NCBI RefSeq assembly: GCF_022288725.1
Contig: NZ_JAKNTA010000008.1
Span: 1 to 64,000 of the forward strand
DNA: 64,000 nucleotides
Direction: 5' to 3'
DNA from: Kitasatospora sp. A2-31
GTDB lineage: Bacteria > Actinomycetota > Actinomycetes > Streptomycetales > Streptomycetaceae
This document shows, in pieces, positions 52,419 to 60,845 of this stretch; the first letter of the stretch is position 1; the number at the start of each line of letters is the position of its first letter. The position numbers and the translations under genes are program-made. Below the pieces are notes generated by a model that was not told where the DNA came from, made no database searches, and saw nothing but the letters and a program-made list of their open reading frames with translations.

Positions 52419-53303
52419 TCAGCGGCGGTGCGCCGAGGCGGCGACGAGCAGCGGAGCGGGCGGCTGCGGAGCCGGGGCGTGGGAGAAGGAGATGTGAAGG
52501 GTGATGCTGCGCAGGTCCGCCGCCGCTGCTCGGGTGCTCACCGGCCGCTCCGCGTTCTGCAGTTCGGAGAACAGGTCGCCCTGTGCCGGGCTCTGCACGA
52601 CGACGGCGGCGCGGCCGGCGGCGGCCAGCGCGGTGCCGGGCTTGGCCGGTGCGGACGGGGTGTGGGAGCCGGAGGTCCAGGCCGCCAGGGCGCCGTACAC
52701 CCGGCCGATCGCCAGCCCCGCCTCGGTGGCGCTCCACCGGTAGGTGCGGCGGGTGCCGCTGCGGGCCACGAGGCCGCGCTCCTCCAGCGCGAGCAGCCGC
52801 TGGTAGGCCGCCGCCTTGTCGCGGGCGCTCAGGGAAGGGACCAGGTTCGGGTAGGGCATCGGCGCGCTGCCCGCCAGTTCGCTCAGCAGGGGCACGGTGT
52901 GGGAGCTGGCCAGCAGGCCCAACGCCTCCTCGATCATCTCCGGCGCCTCTTCGGCTTCGACACCCTGTCGGGGGTAGCGCTCGGCCCAGGCAAGGGCCGA
53001 GGCGTACACGGGCGCCAGCGCCTGGCCCTTGGGAGACAGCGAGAGGTCGAACCACGCCGCGGCACTGTTGCTCGGGGTCCGGGTGATGATGTCGGCTCCG
53101 GCGAGCGCGCGGAGAGCCGAGTAGGCGCTGCTCGTCGGAATGAACGGGTCGGCCGCCAGGAGGTCGCCGCTGGTCGTCGTGCCCTGGCGCAGCGCGTGGA
53201 CGATGCGGGTGGCCCACCGGATGGAGAGGACCTCGGCGGACCGCTGGACGGTGCTGGTGGAGGGCTTCGACGTGGCGGGCAGGACGGCGGTGGCGGTCGA
53301 CAC
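52419..53303 (-). CDS. double winged-helix transcription factor-like protein with shared tail
   Basis: The 294-residue protein has two PadR/HxlR-like winged-helix domains: SIRWATRIVHALRQGTTTSG with SSAYSALRALAGADIITRTP, and LVPSLSARDKAAAYQRLLAL followed by RGLVARSGTRRTYRWSA. It could bind DNA as a regulator of this block. GTG at 53303 has GGAGA upstream. The tail is STRAAAADLRSIT, LHISFSHAPAP and AASAHRR. Confidence 0.78.
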   Translation of the reverse strand: MSTATAVLPATSKPSTSTVQRSAEVLSIRWATRIVHALRQGTTTSGDLLAADPFIPTSSAYSALRALAGADIITRTPSNSAAAWFDLSLSPKGQALAPVYASALAWAERYPRQGVEAEEAPEMIEEALGLLASSHTVPLLSELAGSAPMPYPNLVPSLSARDKAAAYQRLLALEERGLVARSGTRRTYRWSATEAGLAIGRVYGALAAWTSGSHTPSAPAKPGTALAAAGRAAVVVQSPAQGDLFSELQNAERPVSTRAAAADLRSITLHISFSHAPAPQPPAPLLVAASAHRR

Positions 53304-53348
53304 GGGGTGATCTCCGATTCAGGCGTGCGGTTGGGCAGTTGGGCGGCG

Positions 53349-53846
53349 TCAGCGCTGGCGGGCGGCCGGGGAGAGAGCGACGGCCGGAGACACTCCTGCC
53401 GGCACGTGGGCAGAGGCGGCGGACTGGGCCGGGGAGGTCCGGGTGGAGGAGGCGAGGGCGGCCTGGAAGCGGGCCGGCATTCCGCGCCGCACCTCCTGGC
53501 CGGCGGCCTGCCGAAGGCGGCGGGCCGCGGTCTCGTAGACCGCGACCCCCCTGCGTTCACCGACGGCGACCAAGTGGATGCCCTGCAGATGGCGCGGGTT
53601 GTGGGGTGCGCGGCGCTCCACGTAGACGAGCCGGTAGTCCAGCGCGTCGTCGAGGTAGAGCTTCCGGGCACCGCGCAGGTCGCGCTCGCCCTGCTCTTCG
53701 AGGAGGGGGCCTCGGACCTCGGCGCGTACCAGCCGACCGAGGTAGCTCAGGGCGAGCATCCGCACGTGCTGCGGCACGGACAGCAGGTCGTCCAGGGCCT
53801 CGGGGTGCGCGCTGAACCCCGCCAGGGGCCGGGTGGGTGTGGTCAC
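53349..53846 (-). CDS. RelE/ParE-fold-like protein with shared tail
   Basis: The 165-residue protein has a core GARKLYLDDALDYRLVYVER and GIHLVAVGERRGVAVYETAA that looks like the beta-sheet of RelE/ParE-type toxins and their relatives. No antitoxin gene is adjacent. GTG at 53846 overlaps the family-B stop (GTGA). The C-terminal part (ASSTRTSPAQSAAS, AVALSPAARQR) is the shared tail. Toxin function is not established. Confidence 0.6.
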   Translation of the reverse strand: MTTPTRPLAGFSAHPEALDDLLSVPQHVRMLALSYLGRLVRAEVRGPLLEEQGERDLRGARKLYLDDALDYRLVYVERRAPHNPRHLQGIHLVAVGERRGVAVYETAARRLRQAAGQEVRRGMPARFQAALASSTRTSPAQSAASAHVPAGVSPAVALSPAARQR

Positions 53847-54580
53847 CGGACGGACCTGCGAGCCGAGGTCGCCGCCGCTGCGGCGAGGGCGGGAGCGGGT
53901 TCCGCAGCGGCCGTGTGGCGCTGGCCGGTCGCTGTGCGGGTTCGCGCGGCGTTGGCCTGCGGGCTGACCACGACGGACACGTTCCCGTCGGCGACCGGGG
54001 GCAGCGGGGTGCGCCGGTTCTCCAGCCACTGCTGGGCCTCCTGCGGCGAGGCGAAGGAGCCCTCGCGCAACTTGTACCCGCGGTCCGGGTCGACGGTCTC
54101 CAAGTGCAGCAGGAAGGGCCGCTCGGCGCCGGCGGCGCTGCCGTCGCGCAGCATCGCCCAGGTCTCGCCGGGCTCGGCGCCGTGGTCGACCAGCCGGTAG
54201 CGGGAGCCGGACTCCAGGAGGCGGGCGGCGGCGGAGGCGCTGCGGGCGTCGGCCGGGGCGCCGGGGTGGCCGGAGCGGTCGAGGAAGGGGTCGGTCTCGG
54301 CGCCGCGCTGGACGAGCCAGGCCGCGGCCAGGGCGAAGGTGGGCAGGGTCTCAGTGGCGAGGGTGAAGGTCTTGCCGTCCTCGCCGTAGTGCAGGTGCGC
54401 GGCGACCGCGGAGTAGCCGGAGACGTCCGCGAAGAGGAGGAAGTCCTCCGCGCCGCCGTCGTGGTCGAGGTGCACCTCGGTCAGCAGCTCGTACGCATCC
54501 TCCGCGGCGAGGAACTGCACCTGGGCCTCGGCGGAGGCGGCGTCCGCGGGACGCCGTCCGGGCAGGTTGAAGTCGGGCAA
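53843..54580 (-). CDS. family-B accessory protein with shared tail, TTG start
   Basis: The 245-residue family-B protein has ALAAAWLVQRGAETDP, a block with YRLVDHGAEPGETWAML, and YKLREGSFASPQEAQQW. TTG at 54580 has GAAAGAG seven bases upstream and gives PDFNLPGRRP; longer open sequence upstream is out of context. The tail (VSVVVSP, NAARTRTATG, SARRSVR) is present with the two elements in reversed order. Confidence 0.72.
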   Translation of the reverse strand: MPDFNLPGRRPADAASAEAQVQFLAAEDAYELLTEVHLDHDGGAEDFLLFADVSGYSAVAAHLHYGEDGKTFTLATETLPTFALAAAWLVQRGAETDPFLDRSGHPGAPADARSASAAARLLESGSRYRLVDHGAEPGETWAMLRDGSAAGAERPFLLHLETVDPDRGYKLREGSFASPQEAQQWLENRRTPLPPVADGNVSVVVSPQANAARTRTATGQRHTAAAEPAPALAAAAATSARRSVR

Positions 54581-54594
54581 GGGTCGGCTCTTTC

Positions 54595-55170
54595 TCAGGT
54601 GAGGGGGTGGTCGACAGGAGCGGTGTCGGTCAGCGCGGGGTGCGGCAGCACCCGGTGGCTGATGTGGCCACCGCTGCTGGTGCAGGCGGCGAACGGCCCG
54701 TCGGCGGAGCGGAGCTTCATCAGCGCGGGCTCGAGGTGGTCTCGCTGCCACGAGCTGGGCCCGGCGGCACCCGACTCGGGGTCGAGCGCGGCCTGCCAGG
54801 CCAGCCAGAGGGCGTGCAGTCGCGCGACGGCCTCCGGGTGCTCCTTCCAGCGCGGGCACCAGGGCTTTCCGGCGGTGGTCTCGGGGCCGTAGATCTTGGT
54901 CCAGATCTCGTCTACCCATGGGGTCATCAGCTCCAGTTCCTGCTCGTACTGCGGGTCGTCGAAGGCGAGGATGAACAGCGGCTCGGCGCCGCCGGGGTCG
55001 TCCGGATCGTCGCCGGCCTCCGGGGGGAGAGCGGTGGTCATGCTGGCCAGCTGCTCGGCCTGCAGGTCGAATCCCGCCGCGAGAGCGGACAGCTTCGCGG
55101 TCAGCACGTCGATCTGGGCGTTGGTGTAGCCGTCCGGCGCGGACGTCGGGTCGGGCTCGGGGGTGGTCAA
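54595..55170 (-). CDS. DUF4913 protein
   Basis: The 191-residue protein has the DUF4913 pattern: LMTPWVDEIWTKIYG, PWCPRWKEHPEAVARLHALW with WQAALDP, WQRDHLEPALMKL, and DGPFAACTSSGGH followed by LPHPALTD. This domain is common on streptomycete plasmids and near conjugation genes; its function is unknown. TTG at 55170 with AGAGG upstream. It lacks the shared tail. Confidence 0.82.
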   Translation of the reverse strand: MTTPEPDPTSAPDGYTNAQIDVLTAKLSALAAGFDLQAEQLASMTTALPPEAGDDPDDPGGAEPLFILAFDDPQYEQELELMTPWVDEIWTKIYGPETTAGKPWCPRWKEHPEAVARLHALWLAWQAALDPESGAAGPSSWQRDHLEPALMKLRSADGPFAACTSSGGHISHRVLPHPALTDTAPVDHPLT

Positions 55171-55221
55171 AGGGGCGGGTGCCTCTCGTCGGCGGGTGAT
55201 GACACGAGGATGTGCGCTCGA

Positions 55222-55241
55222 CGGCCCGACGTATCGGGCCG
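55222..55241. terminator. hairpin between methyltransferase and DUF4913 genes
   Basis: CGGCCCGA (55222-55229) and TCGGGCCG (55234-55241) pair perfectly around CGTA. It lies 25 bases after the methyltransferase stop on the minus strand. There is no T-run, so it may instead be a regulatory site. Confidence 0.45.
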
Positions 55242-55266
55242 GACTTGGTGTATAAGCACCCCCCGC

Positions 55267-56527
55267 TCACCGCCGGCCGCAGCAGTGGGCGGCGGCGAGC
55301 AGGTCTGCGGCACCCAGCAACTCCATTGCTCGGCTGGCCTGTTGAGGTACGACACCGTTGCCCAGGGCGGTCAGCTGGGCGGAGCGGGACAGGCCCGGGA
55401 CGGCTGTGACGTGGCCCTCGCTGACGCCCATGATCCATTCGACGAAGCGGGGGGCGAGCCGGCCCCGCTCGTCGGTCGGCTCCGGCGCGGGCCGGGTGGC
55501 CCGCTCCCAGCGGGCGATGGCGGGCCCGTACGGGCCCCACCGATTCAGTCCGAGTCGTCCTGCTCCCAGATCGGCAGCACCACCGCCGACAGCGGGGGCC
55601 GGAACCCCGCCCCGGCCCGGCGCCCGGGCGTCCCGGTGTCCGAGGCCCTCGGCGTCGGCAGCAGCTGGGCCGCCGCCGACGGCAGGGTCAGATCCCCTTT
55701 GCTGCCACGGCTGTTGGGGCCGCCGTGCGTCCCGTCGGAGGCTTTCGGTGTCGGGAACAGCAGGTGCTCCACCTCGTCGCTCAAGTTCGGCCCGTGGCCT
55801 CCCTGGCGTCGCTTGTCCGGGTGCTGCGAGCCGCCGATCGAGCCCAAGTTGCTCGTCGGGGTCTTCAGCAAGGTGACCGCATGCCCCAGGTCCTCCCGCT
55901 TCGCGTCCGGCCCCTTCGCATCGCGAGCCTTCGGTGTCGGAAGGCCAGGCGACGAGGAACAGCCGCTCCCGGCGGTGGGGGGCGCCGACGGCGGCAGCGG
56001 GTAGCACCGTCCACCGCGCATCCATCCCGAGGTCGGCCAGGTCTCCGAGAACCGCGCCGAGTGCCCGCAGAGCAGGCTCACCTCCGCCGTCTCCCAGATC
56101 GCACCAGCCGCACTCCAGATCGCCATCGGCTGGCGAGGCAGCGGCTGCGGAGAGGATGCCGCGGACGTTTTCAATGATCACCAACTTCGGCTTGAGGACG
56201 TCGATCGCGCGGGCGATGGTCAGCCACAGTCCGGAGCGGGTGCCCTCCATCAGACCGGCCCGACGGCCGGCGACGCTCAGGTCCTGGCAGGGGAATCCCG
56301 CCGTGAGGACGTCGATCGGCTCGACATCGCTCCATTCAACTGCGTTGATATCGCCAAGATTTGGCGTCTCTAGGCCAGTGGTGGGCGAGGATCGCGGCGG
56401 CGTTGGGGTTCATCTCGGCGTGCCAGGCCACGCTGCCACCGAGGACGGCCTGGACGCCAAGGTCCAGGCCGCCGTAGCCCGAGCACATGCTGCCGATGCG
56501 CGGCCACCCGCCGCCCGGCACGGTCAT
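55267..56527 (-). pseudogene. C5-cytosine DNA methyltransferase, frameshifted
   Basis: The N-terminal part from ATG at 56527 reads IGSMCSGYGGLDLGVQAVLG (SAM-binding motif I) to AAILAHHWP, then the frame breaks at about 56371 and would stop at 56336. In the next frame the family text resumes as ETPNLGDINAVEW and continues with the catalytic GFPCQDLSVAGRRAG, IIENVRG and GAPHRRERLFLV to a normal end (APRFVEWIMGVSEGH, TALGNGVVPQQ). Removing one base (A on the minus strand at 56371) gives HHWPETPNLGD, the expected text. It is either a recent pseudogene, a recoded gene or a sequence error. Confidence 0.8.
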
Positions 56528-57159
56528 CGGCGCGCTCCGTCGCAGGCCGTCGCGGCGCGCGCGGCGGGCGCTGACACCTGCACCGCGGCACCGGGGCCGG
56601 CGGCCGTCTGCGACGTGAGCGGTTTGGCCGGCCGCTGGGACAGGGCCGCGGAGCGGGTGAGGACGATCGCCTGCTCTCCGGTGAGGGCAAGGAAGTCCGG
56701 TGCCGGGCCGGTCAGGTCCGCCGCGACCTCCTTGAGCTTCCAGACCGCCTCTTCGAGGACTTCCCGGGAGGAGGAGAGGGACTTGAAGTAGGCGGTGCGG
56801 TGCGGCCACGGGGCGGACGCGGGGCTGATCCGCTTGAGCGCGACCGCGACGACGGCGGGCTGGGCGCGCAGGATCGCCTTCGCGGTCAGCAGGCCGGCGT
56901 AGGCGTAGGCGAGGGAGCCGCGCCGCCAGGCGATGTCCTCGGGCCTGGTGGACTCGGGGGAGGTGGTGTCGTACTCGTCCACGACGTTGGACAGGACGGT
57001 CTTCTGCACCTCGGACATGGAGTCCAGGACGGCGCCGAGGCGCTCGGGCAGCGGATCGCGGTGGCAGTAGATGCTGAACAGCTCTTCGCTGAAGTAGTGA
57101 AGGTTGGCCGCGGTGCGGAGCAGCCACTGGGCCTGGGTGTCGGGGGAGATGGTGGTCAG
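56524..57159 (-). CDS. small helical protein with shared tail, CTG start
   Basis: A 211-residue protein of helical character (AQWLLRTAANLHYFSEELFS, then IAWRRGSLAYAYAGLLTAKA) of no recognised family. CTG at 57159 has AAGGA six bases upstream and is the first plausible start after the stop of the gene in front. The end (TRSAALSQRPAKP, AVQVSAPAARAA, CDGARR) is the shared tail. It overlaps the methyltransferase start (ATGA). Confidence 0.68.
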   Translation of the reverse strand: MTTISPDTQAQWLLRTAANLHYFSEELFSIYCHRDPLPERLGAVLDSMSEVQKTVLSNVVDEYDTTSPESTRPEDIAWRRGSLAYAYAGLLTAKAILRAQPAVVAVALKRISPASAPWPHRTAYFKSLSSSREVLEEAVWKLKEVAADLTGPAPDFLALTGEQAIVLTRSAALSQRPAKPLTSQTAAGPGAAVQVSAPAARAATACDGARR

Positions 57160-57173
57160 TGTGGATCCTTGGG

Positions 57174-57782
57174 TCAACGGCGGGGGGCGGGGGCGCTGCT
57201 GCGGGGCAGTGCGGCGATCGGGGGGGGGTCGGTCCGGCGGCCGGGCAGTGCGCGGCGCAGGCGCTGGGTGACGCTGAGGGCGGCGGACCGGCGGGGCCTG
57301 GCCGGGACGGCGGAGACGCCGGCCGAGGCGAGGTGGTCGGCGTCGATCCGCAGCTGCCCTGCGGTTCGCCGCAGTTCGGTGGAGGCGGCGCCGTAGACGG
57401 CGGCGGCGTTGACCGGCTGGGCGTCGGGCAGGGCCCAGACATCGGCGCTCACAGCGTGCTGGAGCAGGTAGGACAGGTGCCGGGTGGCTTCGGTGACCCC
57501 GGCGTGGGCGCGGGCCAGCGACAGAGCGGTGAGCCGGGCGGCCGTCATCGTGGTCGGGTGTGTCGGGAACCACTCGGAGAACTCGGCCGCGGCGAGCGTG
57601 CTGGTCTGCAGAGACTGCATCGCGCGCAGGTGACCGGCGACGTCCCGGGCGTTGGGCACTCCGGCGGCGGAGGCCGTGCGGGAGGTGGGCAGTTTCGCTG
57701 CCAGGGCCTCGGCCTGGTGCGCGACGTCACGCAGGTGCCGCTGGTGGTCCTTGACCTCGGAGGTCGGGCGGGTGGAAGGCGT
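57174..57782 (-). CDS. small helical protein with shared tail, start uncertain (ACG proposed)
   Basis: A GTG at 57659 would give 161 residues but has no ribosome binding site, and the coding text continues upstream as VKDHQRHLRDVAHQAEALAA. The only site with a GGAG at normal distance (seven bases) is an in-frame ACG at 57782. The protein is helical (AARLTALSLARAHAGVTEAT). The end (RRSAALSVTQRL... APAPRR) is the shared tail. The true start needs experiment. Confidence 0.6.
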   Translation of the reverse strand, partial: TPSTRPTSEVKDHQRHLRDVAHQAEALAAKLPTSRTASAAGVPNARDVAGHLRAMQSLQTSTLAAAEFSEWFPTHPTTMTAARLTALSLARAHAGVTEATRHLSYLLQHAVSADVWALPDAQPVNAAAVYGAASTELRRTAGQLRIDADHLASAGVSAVPARPRRSAALSVTQRLRRALPGRRTDPPPIAALPRSSAPAPRR

Positions 57783-57843
57783 GGTGGGACTCCATCGGAT
57801 CGGGATCTGCCGGCGGAGGGCAGGCTCGGAGCTTCGTCGGCCG

Positions 57844-58491
57844 TCAGGTGCGCCGGAGCGGAACGACCGTCGCCGGCGGTGCGGGGGCGGCCGGCGGTGC
57901 CGGGGGCTCGGCGGGCGGGGAGATGAGCACGAGCGCGGGTGAGCGGCGAAGGGCTGCGTCCACGCGGCGCTCGGAGTCGCCTGCGGCCGGGGGGTGGCTC
58001 TCGGGGGGCGAGGCCGGCTGGCGGCGGGAGGCGAGGGCGGTGACGCTGCTGGGCCCGGGGCCGGCGGTCGCGCTCTTGCCCAGCTCCTCGGCCATCGAGC
58101 GGATGGTTTCGCGTGCGGTGGCGAGGGAGCGGCGGGCGCTGCTCTGCGCCTCGGGTGTCGGCTCTGCCTCGGTGAGCAGGTTCGCCGCCCGGGCCAGCGC
58201 GGCCTGGCTGAGGGTGAGGGCCGTCGTCGTCGCGGTGAAGACGCCGAGCCCCGGGGGGCTGGCGGTGTTGGTCGCGAGGAAGAAGGTCTCGTCCAGCGGG
58301 ATCGTGATCAGCTCGTGCAAGCGGATCATCGGCCAGACCAGCTCCCGGACCTCGGGCAGTGGCTCGTACGGGGCGGGCACGGGGATGGCTTTGCTGAAGG
58401 CCGCCAGTTGCTCGGCGAGTGAGCCCAGCGTGTCGATGTCGCGCTGGCTGAGCCCGACCGCGGCGGGCGGGAGAGGGGGTTCGGCGGTCAA
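57844..58491 (-). CDS. small helical protein with shared tail, TTG start
   Basis: The 215-residue protein is largely helical (SQRDIDTLGSLAEQLAAFSK, then TLSQAALARAANLLTEAEP) with no recognised family. TTG at 58491 has AGGAAG five bases upstream and overlaps the preceding stop (TTGA). The end (ERRVDAALRRSPAL, VLISPPAEPPAPP, VVPLRRT) is a clear tail. It belongs to a run of similar-sized helical proteins. Confidence 0.7.
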   Translation of the reverse strand: MTAEPPLPPAAVGLSQRDIDTLGSLAEQLAAFSKAIPVPAPYEPLPEVRELVWPMIRLHELITIPLDETFFLATNTASPPGLGVFTATTTALTLSQAALARAANLLTEAEPTPEAQSSARRSLATARETIRSMAEELGKSATAGPGPSSVTALASRRQPASPPESHPPAAGDSERRVDAALRRSPALVLISPPAEPPAPPAAPAPPATVVPLRRT

Positions 58492-59075
58492 CGGCGCTTC
58501 CTGGCAGGGGTGGTGGCGGGTGAGCCGAGTACGAGCGCGGCCTCGGCGGGCGCCGCCGGCGCGACCGGGGCGAGGCGGGCGGTGAACGCGAGCACTTCCT
58601 CGGCTCCCTCGGTCGCACACTGGTCCGCGCTGTCCAGCGCGGCGACCGTGTGCTCGGCTCGGCGCAGTCGCAGCTTCTCGGCAGGGCTGCCGGGCTCGGC
58701 CGGGGCGGTGGTGGCGCACTTGATCGACAGGTCGAGGGCGGCGCCCAGGTGCCGGTGGACGGTGGCCGCGCTGCTCATCGCGACGTCGTAGGCGCCGGCC
58801 AGTGCCGCCGCGGAGGGGTTGTCCGCGACCAGCTGGTGGCGGTAGTGCTCGGCGTTGTCGCCGCAGTGCCGGATGAACGCAGCCGCTTGGCGGCAATGCT
58901 CCAGCAGGGCGTCGCGGCTGGGGATGCCGGGGACCGGCCCGCTTGGGGTGGCGGCGGCGTTGCGCCCAAGGGCGCGCAGCATCCCGGCGACCACCGCCAG
59001 GTCGTTGCGGTAGTCGGGGCGAGAGCTTGCCGACACGGCCCCGCCGAAGGTCGCGGCGGCGGCAGGGGCCCTCAA
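58488..59075 (-). CDS. small helical protein with shared tail, TTG start
   Basis: The 195-residue protein is helical (DLAVVAGMLRALGRNAAAT, ALLEHCRQAAAFIRHCGDN, SSAATVHRHLGAALDLS). TTG at 59075 overlaps the stop of the upstream gene (TTGA) with no separate ribosome binding site, so it relies on coupling. The end (AALVLGSPATTPARKRR) fits the shared tail, although the Ala/Arg helix is weaker here. Function unknown. Confidence 0.68.
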   Translation of the reverse strand: MRAPAAAATFGGAVSASSRPDYRNDLAVVAGMLRALGRNAAATPSGPVPGIPSRDALLEHCRQAAAFIRHCGDNAEHYRHQLVADNPSAAALAGAYDVAMSSAATVHRHLGAALDLSIKCATTAPAEPGSPAEKLRLRRAEHTVAALDSADQCATEGAEEVLAFTARLAPVAPAAPAEAALVLGSPATTPARKRR

Positions 59076-59680
59076 CGGCGCCGCCCGCCGACGATGGTGC
59101 TCGCTCCGGTGCGGGCCGGCAGCGAGGCGACAGTTGCTGCTCCCGCCCCAGCGGCGGAACGGGCGGTGGCGGCTGAAGCCCGAGGGGTCGGCCGGTGTGC
59201 GAGAACGGCGACGGGGCCGGTGAGCGAGCGGGCATCGCGGCGCAGGTTCTCGCTGGCGCCGGTCAGGGCGAGGCGGGTGCGGGAGAGTGCGAGGTTGAGC
59301 TGCTGGGAGCCGCGCTCGCGGACCTCGTCGGCGCGCGGGCCGCCTATGCCGTCGACCTCGTACAGGCGGCCGGCCATCGCGGCGGCCCGGCCCAGTGCGC
59401 CCAGTGCCTCGCCCAGCTGCGCGGTCGCCGCGGTCAGGGAACGGACGACGGCGCGGTCGGCGCTCTGGGCGTGGGGGTGGTGCAGGGCCGCGGTGACCTG
59501 CAGCACGTCGTCCTGGCAGTCGCGGATCGCCCGGGTGTGCCCGGCCAGTTCCTCTAGGCCCGGCAGGCCCTCCTCGCGGTACGCACGCGGGAGTTGGTTC
59601 GTGAGGTAGTCGATGGCGTCGGCCGCCGCGTGCAGCCGGTGCACGGACTGGGCACGGGGGTGGGAGGTGGTGGGAGGCAG
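59072..59680 (-). CDS. small helical protein with shared tail, CTG start
   Basis: A 202-residue helical protein (AAADAIDYLTNQLPRAYREE, then AATAQLGEALGALGRAAAM). GTG at 59644 is in frame, but CTG at 59680 has GGAG seven bases upstream and is preferred. The end (PRASAATARSAAG, ATVASLPART, VGGRRR) is the shared tail. It overlaps the following gene by four bases. Confidence 0.68.
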   Translation of the reverse strand: MPPTTSHPRAQSVHRLHAAADAIDYLTNQLPRAYREEGLPGLEELAGHTRAIRDCQDDVLQVTAALHHPHAQSADRAVVRSLTAATAQLGEALGALGRAAAMAGRLYEVDGIGGPRADEVRERGSQQLNLALSRTRLALTGASENLRRDARSLTGPVAVLAHRPTPRASAATARSAAGAGAATVASLPARTGASTIVGGRRR

Positions 59681-59696
59681 TGGAGTACTCCGGAGG

Positions 59697-60845
59697 TCAG
59701 CGGCGGGGGCGGGCGACGGGCTCGCCCGCCCGGTCGGTGGTGGTGGCGGCCGGTGGGGCGGGGCTTCGGCTCAGGGCGCCCTTGCGGCGGGCGGCGCCGA
59801 GGACGACCGGACCGGTACGCTCCGCAGGGGCGGCGGTCACGGCGCGCAGCCGGTCCTGCACCCGGTCCGCGGGGACCAGCGCCTGGACGGCCGAGCCGAG
59901 CAGCGGACCGGCGGCGATGGAGGCGTCCAGCGCCATCACCCGCACGATGCTGGCCGAGGTGGCGGCGGTGCGCAGCAGCGAGGCGCGCAGGACGTGCTCC
60001 GCCCAGTAGGCGGGATCGCCCGGCATCCCGGCCGAGCAGATCTCCCGGACCTGGGCCACGGAGATCACGCCGGCGGCGAGCGCCCCGCGCCGCTGGACCT
60101 CCCACAGCACCGTCAGCTCGTCGAGGGGCTCGCGCCGGTGCGCGAGCGCGGCCATCGCCAGGTAGACGGCGCGGTGGCCGGGGTCAACGAAGTCCTCGCC
60201 GACCAGCTGGGCGGCGACCTCGGAGATCCGCCCGGGCGCGCTGAGCAGGCTGGAGAGCAGTGCCTGCTCGTGCTCTCGGGCGGCCTCGACCGCGGCGGAG
60301 GCGTTCTCCGGTGGCGGCGGGGTGGGCAGCGGGCGGCGCGAGCGCTGGTCGATCGTGCCCCAGGCGTCGGCGAGGCGCTGGATGACGGAGTGCAGCGCGC
60401 CGGTCAGCTCGACGGTCGCCTCGACTGACGCGGTCTGGACCGCGGCGAGCAGCCGGTGGGCGTGTTCGTCGAGCGCCCTCCTCACGGCCGTCTCCAACAC
60501 CATCCGGCCGTAGCTGGTGGCGTGCTCGGACCGGGGGCAGGTCGAGATCAGGGTGTGGCCGTAACTGGCGGTGACGCCGGGGATCTCGCGGGCGGCGGTG
60601 GCGATGGCCGTCAGCGCCCAGTCCCTCAGCTGCTCGTCCCCGGCGTCCGGGGCGAGAGCCGGGTGGCCGGCGGCGTACTGGGCCAGCAGGATCGCGAAGA
60701 CACGCTCGTGGGCCGGACGGTAGAAGTGCCGGGGCTCCAGCCACCCGGCCAGCAGCCCGACCCGGGACGGATCGAGCAGGCACGCGCCGAGCACCGCCTG
60801 CTCGGCCTCCAGCTGCGGGCTCGTGTCCCGGCTGACCGGCGTCAC
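59697..60845 (-). CDS. DnaB N-terminal-domain protein lacking the helicase motor
   Basis: The 382-residue protein begins with a DnaB N-terminal-type domain (LEAEQAVLGACLLDPSRVGL, then FYRPAHERVFAILLAQYAAG) and has a second related unit (REHEQALLSSLLSAPGRISE, DFVDPGHRAVYLAMAALAH). There is no Walker A motif or RecA-like core. Such a protein could bind primase or the chromosomal helicase, as loader or decoy. GTG at 60845 overlaps the small gene before it (GTGA). The end (GPVVLGAARRKGALSRS... VARPRR) resembles the shared tail. Confidence 0.78.
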   Translation of the reverse strand: MTPVSRDTSPQLEAEQAVLGACLLDPSRVGLLAGWLEPRHFYRPAHERVFAILLAQYAAGHPALAPDAGDEQLRDWALTAIATAAREIPGVTASYGHTLISTCPRSEHATSYGRMVLETAVRRALDEHAHRLLAAVQTASVEATVELTGALHSVIQRLADAWGTIDQRSRRPLPTPPPPENASAAVEAAREHEQALLSSLLSAPGRISEVAAQLVGEDFVDPGHRAVYLAMAALAHRREPLDELTVLWEVQRRGALAAGVISVAQVREICSAGMPGDPAYWAEHVLRASLLRTAATSASIVRVMALDASIAAGPLLGSAVQALVPADRVQDRLRAVTAAPAERTGPVVLGAARRKGALSRSPAPPAATTTDRAGEPVARPRR

